From positions 22,415,760 to 22,479,759 of the forward strand of contig CM026557.1 in NCBI GenBank assembly GCA_015143295.1: a stretch of 64,000 nt of DNA, given 5' to 3'. Shown one piece after another: positions 56,060-64,000 of the stretch. Made by a program: the position numbers and the translations under genes. Positions within the stretch are counted from its first letter, which is position 1. Each line of letters starts with the position of its first letter. The stretch is from Tetracentron sinense (Eukaryota; Streptophyta; Magnoliopsida; Trochodendrales; Trochodendraceae). The notes under the pieces are model-generated. The model saw only the letters and a list, made by a program, of their open reading frames with translations. It was not told the origin of the DNA and searched no databases.

Positions 56060-59000
56060 TTTTTTTGGTGATATGGCTCCTTCTTTGTATCTTGAAAAAT
56101 TGGTGTTCTTTAAGAAGAATAGGCTGAACCCACTTCCAAGCTGCTTTTGTACCCACAATAGGATCAAGCCAAATGTAGTTCCAAATAGGGGAGATTTCAA
56201 ACTCGTAATTTATGAGTACATAGTTTCCGTCATATCTAGGAAGGTTTAGACTTGTAATTTGAGAACAAGTAGGTAGTTTCCATTCGTACCTAGGAAGGTT
56301 TAGACTTGTAATTTGAGAATAAGTAGGTAGTTTTCATTCGTACCTAGGAAGGTTTAGACTTGTAATTTAGGGGCAAGTCTTTGAAAAATGACGAATCATT
56401 TTAGCTCGTATTGAGGAGTCTGTCAGATTGCTCTAACTTTTGCCTAAACCAACTCTTGGAGTGTTAGTTTAGCGAGCTTTTGTTGTCCTAATTTTTGCCT
56501 AGACTAACTCTTGGAGTGTTAGTCTAGCGGGCATTTTGTTTTGACTCAATTTTGCCTAAGCCATCATTTCGGATTTTCAACTTAGCGAGCCATGTTACCC
56601 AAACTTTTGCCTAAGTCATCCTTTAAGATTTTTGACTTAGCGGGTATTTTGGTGCCCTAATTTTTGTCTAGACCATCTTTAAAGTTTTGATCTAGCTGGC
56701 TTTCAGAATTTTACATTGGTCGGGGGAGATACTCCGTTGTCCGTCCATTGTAATAAGCAGATATGTTTCTGATGGTAAGAAGTCCTTCCTTGAATTTTGG
56801 TTTCTTCTTGGTACATCAGGTAACAATTTTCTTCGTATTACCCATATGGAATGGCAATAACAATAATTTTGTATCCAAAGGGAATGGTTTTCTTTTAGAA
56901 GAACTGATTGAACCCAAGTTGATTTTCTCAGGCTACCTACGTACCCATGATACGATCAAGCCAAACGTAGTTCAGAAGGGGCCTTTAGATTCATATTTTG
57001 AAAGCGAATAGGTAGTTTCTATTCATAGCTAGGAAGGTTTTGACTTCGGCCTTGTATTTGAGGGGCTTTTGAAGCTTTGATTCACATTTTGATAGCGAAT
57101 AGGTAGTTTCCGTTCATAGCTAGGAGGGTTTGACTTCGGCCTTGTATTCTGGGGGCTTTTGAAGCTTTAATTCGCATTTTTGATAGCGAATAGACAATTT
57201 TCATTCATACCTAGGAGGGTTTTGGACTTCGTTCATGTATTCTGGAGACTTTTGAAGAGCTGTGAACCTTTTTAGCTTGTATTCAGGAGCTTGTCAAATT
57301 GCTCTAATTTTTTCCTAGACTGACTCTTGGAGTGTTAGTCTAGCAAGCTATTTGTTGCCCTAATTTTTGCTTAGACCTTCTTTCTAAGGTTTTGTTCTAG
57401 TGGGCCTTTTATTTTGACTCAATTTTTTTGTCTAAGCCGCCCCTTAGGGTTTTCAACTTAGTGAGTGCTCTAATTTTTGCCTAAGCCACCCCTTAGGGTT
57501 TTCAACTTAGCGAGCATGATTTTGACTCTAATTTTTGCTTAAGCCGCCTCTTGGGGTTTTCAACTTAGTGAGTCTTTTTGTGCTCTAATTTTTGCCTATA
57601 CCATCTTTTAAAGTTTTGATCTAGCAAGTGTTTTGATTCCTAAGAGTAATATCGCTTGAGGAATCTTTCATTGGTTGGAGGGGTAATTCGCTCTCCATCC
57701 ATTGAAGTCAACAGGTACGCTCCGTTGGAATATACCTTCTTGACGACGTAAGGCCCTTCCTACTTTGGTTCGAGCTTCCCCTTAGTTCGTCAGGTGACAA
57801 TGATTGGAGTTCTGACTATTAAGACCAAATCCCCTGTTTTAAAAGACCTCAATCTCACTCTTTTGTTGAAAGCACTAGTTAGCCTTTATTGATACATTTC
57901 TAAACTCTGTTGGGTTTCGAGATGATGTTCATCAAGAGTTTCAAGCTCTGCAAGATGAACTTTAGCCGAGTCTTCTTTTGTGATAGACTGATGAATTGCC
58001 ACCCGTAGGGAGGGAATTTAAATTTCTAGGGGAGAACTACTTCACTGCCGAATATCAGGGAATATGGCGTGGCCTGTGTTGGAGTTCGGTGAGTAGTTCT
58101 ATATGGCCAGAGGGCTTCAGGTAGGTGTTCATGCCAGTCCCGTTTGCTTTTATTCACAACTTTCTTGAGGATTTTGCACAAAGTCTTGTTGATGGCTTCG
58201 ACGGACCATTCACGGCTGCATGATACCGGGTGGAATGGTCCTCTCGTATACCAAATTTGGCATATAACTTGTGTATAGGGGTGCTTTGAAAAAGTTGTCC
58301 ATTATCCATGATAATGCTTTTTAGAATCCCAAACTGATATATGATGTTGGTTCGAATGAAGTCTGCCACTGAGTGGTGTTTGACCTCTTTGAGAGCGACG
58401 ACTTCGACCTATTTTGAGAAGTAGTCTGTCGCAGCTAGGATGTATTGATGCCTAACAGATGATGGTGGAGTAAATGGACCTATGACATCCATTCTCCATG
58501 CCGCGAAAGGCTATGAACATGTTGTCATGTGAAGAGGCTCGGGAGCCCGATGTATGAAATCAGCATGAAGCTGACAAACTTTGCATTTTCTTGCAGTCAG
58601 TGATCATCGTATGCCAGTAGTAGCCTAATCTTTTCAGTTGCATTCGAAGCTTAGGCCCAGCTTGGGGCACCGCAGATCCTGACATGAGTTTCTTCCATGA
58701 CTTGATCTATTTCATTTCCCGAGACACACCTCATTATGATACCATCCAGGGACTGTTTATACAATGTATCTTCCAGCATCACAAATTTTGTAACCTGTCG
58801 ATAGACTTCAGCGCGTTTGACACGGTATCCAGGCAATCGACCATGTTGGAGATAATCAATGAAAGGTTGTCGCCAGTCTTCATCTGTTTCTTTGATTGTC
58901 ACAGGTCAAACTGTTTCTGGGAGATCTATATCTGGAAGGGGTTTAAGAGTTCTTCTTTCCTCCACTGTGATAGTCAGCACCCTATCTGTTGGTAGCATTA

Positions 59001-60130
59001 GAGATGTTGCAAGGCCGGCCAAAGCGTCGACTTGATTGTTAAGTCCTCTACGGATATGGAAGAGGCAGCTTCTTGAATTTGAGCAAGTAGCTGGTCCACT
59101 CTCTTCTGATAGGGAAGGAGGCTGACTCTTCGCATGACATATTCACCTCGAACTTATTTGATGACGAGTTCTGAATCCCCATGGATGGTTAACTCCTCCA
59201 CTGGAATCTTAAGAACCAATTCAAGACCAGTTATCAGGGTTTCATATCCAGCCTCATTGTTTGAACATCCTTCTATTAGTGCGAAGGAATAGGATAGTTT
59301 CGCATTGTCTGGTGTGACAAAAACAATACCAACTCTTGAATTATTCTCCTTTAGGTTGATGTGTTTGATTCCATTAGGGCTTCTTGAAGCTCCATCAAAA
59401 TACATCTTTCAGCCTGATTTAACATGTACCTGCATAACTTCTTCGTCAGGGAGGTCGGTGACCAAAGGCGACTCTGTAAGAACCAAATGTGCTGCAAGGA
59501 AGTCAGCGAGGGCTTGCCCTTTTATCGCCTTTTGGGGCATGAATTCAATTTCGAATTCAGAAAGTACCACCCATTTTGCCTGAGAGAGTGGGGCGGGACA
59601 TTATGTATTTGAAAGGATAGGCTCTGGATATCAGTTTCACCGAATGCTCAAGCATATAATGCCTTAATTTCTTCAAGGCGAATATGAGGGCCAGACAAAT
59701 TTTCTCTATTGGCGTATATCTGTATTCCGCTCCAACCAGAGTCCTGCTCAAATAGTACAGGGCATTTTCGTTTCCTTGGTCGTTATGCTGAGAAAGGAGA
59801 GCTCTAAGAGATCCTTCGAGCGCTACTATATAGAGGATAAGTGACTTTCCTCTGATGAGACCCATGAGGACTGGTGGATTTGTGAGATAAGTCTTGATGC
59901 TGTCAAGAGCATTTTGGCAAGCTTCATCCCATTGAAACGGTATTCCCTTTTCATCGACTGAAAAAACTGTTGGCACTTTCTGGCCAAGTTGGAGATAAAT
60001 CTCCGAATATAAGCAAGTCGACCTTGGAGCCCTTTCAACTTGCGGAGATTTCTTAGAGGGGGCATATCGCGGTTGGCCTTTATCTTTATAGGGTCAATCT
60101 CGATTCCTCTCTGGATAATCGTGCACAAGC
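56060..60130 (-). mobile_element. Ty3 retrotransposon, Tat group, internal and 3' part
   Basis: Fossil reading leftward. In element order: reverse transcriptase end and first RNase H (60128-59557: LRKLKGLQGRLAYIRRFIS, NALYYLSRTLVGAEYRYTP), a second RNase H (59405-59154: YFDGASRSPNG, EGCSNNEAGYETLITGLEL) that marks the Tat group, the integrase zinc and core regions (58902-58651, 58369-58154: ADFIRTNIIYQFGI, IIMDNGQLF), then the C-terminal part (to about 57700) and a repeat-filled 3' region (57660-56060). The group motif CTACGTACCC...GATCAAGCC...GTAGTTC occurs at 56150-56185 and 56933-56975. Several breaks interrupt every domain; not functional. No LTR seen, so it is partial. Confidence 0.82.
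56125..57840. repeat. Tandem-repeat region of the Tat fossil (duplicated block)
   Basis: Two blocks, about 56125-56890 and 56930-57840, repeat the same order. First comes the TACCCA..GATCAAGCCAAA motif, then 58-115 bp units (GTAGGTAGTTTCC.TTC, TAGGAAGGTTT.GACTT), then 50-60 bp units (CTAATTTTTGCCTAGAC, TTAGTCTAGCG.GC or TTTTCAACTTAGCGAG), and finally CATTGGT.GG...TCCATTG. About eleven of the 50-60 bp units are recognisable in all. Confidence 0.78.
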
Positions 60131-61609
60131 TGAAGCAGTGAGCTGGCAGTCAGAGAGGCTCGAGATGGTGAAATTACAGCTTCATAGATTGTGGAGAGAA
60201 AATTCAGAGTTTCGGAGAGTGAATTTAGGGTTTCTGAGGAGTGGTTGAAGGAGAAAGAAGTGGAAGACTTGCTAAGGAGGCGGTGAAGTTTGGAGGAGGA
60301 AAGGAGAGGAGAGAGAGAGGAGAAGAAAAGCTTGAATGCGAAGAGAGAAGAAGAGAGAGATGGGAAGGTGAGGAGAGTTCAAGTTGAAGCGATTATAGAG
60401 GTGATGTAAGAATTCGGGTTTCGCAAGTGGAGGAGTGGATGGAGATCAATGAGGAAGACGATGCATTGAGTCTGTGAGAGATCTAGGGTTTCTGCCATTA
60501 GAGAGAGAGAGAGGGAGAGAAGGAAAGCTTGTTTACAGAGAGGTTTTGCTAATGTGCGTGGGTGGAGGATTGGGGATCACTGGATCAAAGAGGAAATTTG
60601 AAGTTTGAATGGTGTTTGCTGGCAAGAAGGCAGATATGGCGACCAGAAGAGAAGAATCCAAATATTCTATGGTTACTCTTCGTCTGATTGGGTCCGGTTA
60701 TTAAGAAAGTTAAACATGTGTCTTTCTACTCGTCTAATCCAAAAAGATTTTTAGTTTTTCTTTCTAAAAGAAAAAACCTACATTAACTCTGAGGTTAAGA
60801 AATTTTAACCCTATGGTTAAATTTTTTTTAAAATAATTTCTAATACAAAAGTTCGATTATTGAACTCTAAATGTAACCATGATTAATAAGGATTAAAAGA
60901 GATACATGTTGACCTGTGGGTGCAATTGAATTCTCCCCGCATGACTCGTTCTCTATGAATTTATTCATTGATTGGTTTCTAAGGATATGATCCATCCAAT
61001 TCAAGAGCCAATGGTGTCATGAAGCTCAACCTTAGCATGACAGGGGACCCAATTTCCATTCATTTTCCTCAGGTTCCATTGCCAAAAGAATCTAACGCAA
61101 CAATAAGATATGTTAGATTTGGTCAATGGACTTCGCCCAATCCATGTTCTTACCCACACTCAAGATGATCGTGGTTGAGTTGAAGAAAGAGAGGCTATGG
61201 AAGTTGTGGGCGATAGGATTTGTTGGTTTTTGGTGGGCTTAGTAGAGATGGTGGTTTTTATGGTTGATTGTGCCTTATATTTTGGTTAATTTTCATGGTC
61301 AGTGCAACTTCTAGGTTACGTGAATGTCAATTTCATAATTTTATATCATTGTAGAGGGTATATAAATGTGTTTTAGATTATAGATTTTTCATTCGGAAAA
61401 AGAGAGATCATTATAACCCCGTTTTTCACAGGAAATAATGAAGGATGCTTAGGCACATTGTCAAACCACACAAATATGTCTGTTTGTTTTTCTTTACTTC
61501 AGTATTTGTGCTTGTTATTTTATTTTTTTGCAACAAAGATGAAGAAAATTGAAGAAATGATTTTGCTAGCCCTAGTCCAATTCTTCCATAGATGCAACTA
61601 GGTGGCAAC
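60131..61609. other. GA-rich stretch and spacer, no gene seen
   Basis: 60150-60660 is purine-rich (GGAGAGAAAATTCAGAG, GAGAGAGAGAGGGAG) and unlike the retroelement on its left. 60770-60945 is a member of the dispersed fold-back family. Nothing recognised from 60950 to 61609. Confidence 0.4.
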
Positions 61610-61810
61610 TGTAGAAATTCTGATTTATTGAGAATTAATAGATGATTACAATAACCTCTAATAGGGTTTATATAGATATTACATTGACCTCAAGATAGAA
61701 ATTTAATCTAATCAAATCCTTGATTGATGCTAATTCAATATTATCTATGAGATCTTGTGTATCTCATAGATATTACATCATTATTTTCCTAACATAATAT
61801 TTTCCTAATA
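61610..61810 (-). repeat. TRIM LTR (downstream copy)
   Basis: TGTAGAAATTCTG...TTTCCTAATA on the plus strand; 201 bp. In element orientation the LTR begins TATTAGG rather than TGTT. Confidence 0.9.
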
Positions 61811-62272
61811 CTCCTCCTCAAACACATGAGGATCGAGATCTTCATGTGTTTTCCACAAGTTAAGTACTCCTCACCTTTGATCTTTGATAATTTGTTGACG
61901 AATAGTTTTGTGCTTGGTGGTCACTGTTAGTCTATGAAGTCCACCTCTGTCGCATCCTGCTATTCTTGAGTCAGTCGGAGCCGGGGGCCCACTAGTTCCC
62001 AAAGCACATGAAGTATGACCGGCGATTTAAAGAAAAAAATTCTTGTTGGAGAAGTTTTCAATAATTGAAAAGAAAATGAGAGACCGTGAGGCATGAACAT
62101 GATTATGAGAACTGAGGTTATAAAGGTATTGAAGATGATAGTAGACTTTTTATTAAAAATAAAAATAAAAACCCAAAGTTTTCACACCTGGTGGGCGGTG
62201 GCGGCACCACCCGCCGTAAAAGCGGAATTAAAAAAAATCAAAATAGGTGGTGGATTGCCCGCTCTGATACTA

Positions 62273-62473
62273 AGTAGAAATTCTGATTTATTGAGAATTC
62301 TTGGATGATTACAATAACCTCTAATAGGGTTTATGTAGATATTACATTGACCTCAAGATAGAAATCTAATCAAATCAAATCCTTGATTGATGCTAATTCA
62401 ATATTATCTATCAGATCTTGTGTATCTCATAGATATTACATCATTATTCCCCTAACATAATATTTCCCTAATA
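62273..62473 (-). repeat. TRIM LTR (upstream copy)
   Basis: Same length and about 94-95 percent identical by eye to 61610-61810; next to the primer-binding site at 62261-62272. Confidence 0.9.
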
Positions 62474-62529
62474 GCAACAAATGTCAAGCAAACTCTGATT
62501 CATACTTTTTTAAGCTGTTAAAATATAAA

Positions 62530-62612
62530 ATATCTCCACATGTTAGCCCCAATCTTGCATCTGTGGAAAATTTGGAGTAAATGCGATTGGGGCTAGCATT
62601 TCTCTTGAAGAA
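62530..62612. repeat. Small inverted repeat (GCTAGCCCCAATC)
   Basis: GTTAGCCCCAATC (62544-62556) and GATTGGGGCTAGC (62586-62599) form a hairpin. The end word ATTTCTC resembles that of the fold-back MITE at 49257-49410. Confidence 0.5.
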
Positions 62613-62673
62613 ATAGAAAACAAATTGATGTAGGTGTGTGTAGTGTGCCTTTTGAGACAATTTGGATTAGAAC

Positions 62674-64000
62674 TGTTAGGGTTTTTCTTATTAAATAAAA
62701 ATTTAGGTCTAATGGCGCAATCCTTAGGTTTTCAAAACTCGGATTGTATTGCTGTCAATAGAGAATAATAAGGTTAAAGGGTCAGGGTTGGCGACCGTTA
62801 GATCTTTGGTGTGATTCATCTCAACCCTTGGATCTTATGATGAGTAGGGTTCCAAGGGTATATATCAAGAAAGGGGAAGTCCCCCTTTTCTCTTACATCA
62901 TTTAGAAGCCTCATTGAATCAGACCTAAGGAGAAAAGAGAAGATTCCTCTCATCCTCTCAATCGCAGTACGAAAGGCCTAGCTAGCATCATATCGAGAAG
63001 GGAATAAGGATATTCCAGCGAGTTGGTATGTGAATCTTCATCTTTATTTTTTATTATGAATTCTGGAATTTAATTGCATGGTCTAGATCTAGGATTGGAG
63101 TAATATTGTTTAGGTTTAATATGTTATTATTTTTGAATCCCAACAATTGGAATCAGGGCTCTGGCTTGACCTTGTGATTAATCTTTCCTAATAATCAAAT
63201 CTGAGTTGGATTAATTTTTCAGATCTAAATGATCAATTTTATTGATCTAAGTGATTGTTAATTAAAGTAAATCAGATAAACAAGATCTGGATTTGTTTTC
63301 GGATTTTGAATAATCAATTTATATTGATACGAGTGAATAAGATTTAAGGAAATTGAGAAATTATTTTTGGGGGTTTTTTCCGTTTTCAGTTGGACGGCGA
63401 TTCCGCCGCCATCCATCACCGGCTGGGGCTTCCGTCAAGTGGGTTTTGGTCGCTGAATCGTGGCCATCGGTTTGGCACCGACGACAGCTGGAGAGGTGGC
63501 CAAGAGGAACCCCAATGGGAGGAGAACAGGTTGCGGCAATTAGGGTTTTGAAATAAAATAAAATTTTTAAAAAAATTATATCAGTTTTGTGTTAGGAAGA
63601 CGACTCACGAGGGTAAACCCGACCCTCGGATCCGCACCAGATTGGTTTGATAAAACCCGGATCTTCATTAGACCCGAAACTGAACCATCCAGACCGGATC
63701 CAAATGGGTTTTGACCTGACTCGTCCAGAATTTGACCAGACCCGGTCCAACCACTGGACCGGGCCGATGCCTGAACCAGACCGGACCGAGCCAGTGTCCT
63801 GGATCGGATTGCATAAGCTCAAGTTAGGCCGCACGTTCGTGACTTTCAGATTGTGCGTGAAGTAGAGTGCGCGCGCATGAAGCTCAAAATCGATGCGTGT
63901 GGCACTTTCCCTACGCGTGACACTCGCAGGGTGTGTCCTCTGCTCGTGACACATCCCCAGGACACTTCCAGGGAGTGTCCTACCAATCTTGAGTTTTTTT
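62674..64000 (+). mobile_element. Ty1/Copia retrotransposon, 5' end
   Basis: Fossil or possibly young element running off the right edge. LTR 62674-63145 (TGTTAGGG...CCCAACA, 472 bp) with a TATA box (GGTATATATCAAG, near 62859). It is followed at once by ATTGGAATCAGGGC, a diverged form of the Met-tRNA primer site TGGTATCAGAGC. 63146-64000 is leader sequence without a recognised gag; 63600-63850 is GC-rich with GACCCGG words. Because the element is cut by the window, its state cannot be judged. Confidence 0.65.

Larger units (their letters stand above)
61610..62473 (-). mobile_element. TRIM (terminal-repeat retrotransposon in miniature), structurally complete
   Basis: 864 bp with two 201-bp LTRs (61610-61810, 62273-62473) and a 462-bp non-coding interior. 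Flanked by a perfect 5-bp duplication GCAAC (61605-61609, 62474-62478). Reading leftward, the first LTR is followed by TAGTATCAGAGC (complement of 62261-62272), a Met-tRNA primer site with one mismatch, and the other LTR is preceded by a purine tract TGAGGAGGAG (complement of 61811-61820). The LTRs differ at about 11 of 201 positions by eye, which suggests an age of about two million years at the commonly used plant rate. No protein is encoded, so movement would need enzymes from another element. Confidence 0.9.

Noticed and set aside
56390-57650. CRISPR-like regular repeats
   Set aside because: Units are adjacent and diverged without unique spacers, and lie in the 3' region of a plant retroelement; the DNA is eukaryotic.

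Overview
The window is nuclear DNA from a flowering plant. It is A+T-rich, crowded with plant-type transposable elements (Ty1/Copia, Ty3 of the Tat/Athila and Tekay groups, L1-type LINEs, hAT, CACTA and MULE-like DNA elements, SINEs, a TRIM), and holds very few host genes. I recognise one intact host gene, a complete single-exon spliceosomal SmB gene on the minus strand (42262-43098), and one decayed host gene, a two-exon phytocyanin (blue copper protein) pseudogene (16922-17668). No rRNA, bacterial feature or CRISPR array is present. No convincing tRNA gene is present; the tRNA-like A/B boxes belong to SINEs. The species cannot be named from sequence alone.

Layout: 1-1233 is the 5' end of a Copia element running off the left edge (minus strand). 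2895-3730 is a degenerate minisatellite, followed by a fold-back element (3774-4064). 5711-6190 is a hAT MITE with duplicated target site, and 7437-7794 is another MITE. 8311-14406 is the 3' part of a Tat-group Ty3 element with a 2.9 kb LTR, abutting a Tekay-like LTR (14409-15876). The phytocyanin pseudogene follows, then nested MITEs around a CAC microsatellite (17848-18842). 20019-22105 is a nest of a SINE, a hAT-like element and two MULE-like elements, each with its own target-site duplication. 23156-24326 is a candidate solo LTR. 25584-32042 is a decayed Tat/Athila-like Ty3 element with both LTRs, itself hit by a LINE and a DNA element. LINE remains follow (32235-33870).

34227-37645 is a nearly full-length hAT element with a broken transposase gene and an 8-bp target duplication. 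A 342-bp relative lies at 40757-41098, separated from it by LINE remains that carry a 110-bp hAT MITE. The SmB gene comes next, followed by a second fold-back copy with a SINE inside (43579-44036), CACTA-like ends, another SINE (48799-48974), a fold-back MITE, a Tekay element (50277-53651), a 1.05 kb element with an 8-bp target duplication (53756-54810), and an unusual dimeric retroposon carrying an snRNA-type promoter (54910-55373). A Tat-group fossil with tandem arrays (56060-60130), a complete TRIM (61610-62473) and the 5' end of another Copia element (62674-64000) close the window.

The host genes do not form a pathway. The window is mainly a record of nested insertions. The observations I would check first are (a) four unrelated LTR families that each carry repeated short palindromes, a different word in each family, just upstream of the LTR TATA box, and (b) the dimeric retroposon with a USE plus TATA promoter spaced as in plant Pol III snRNA genes.
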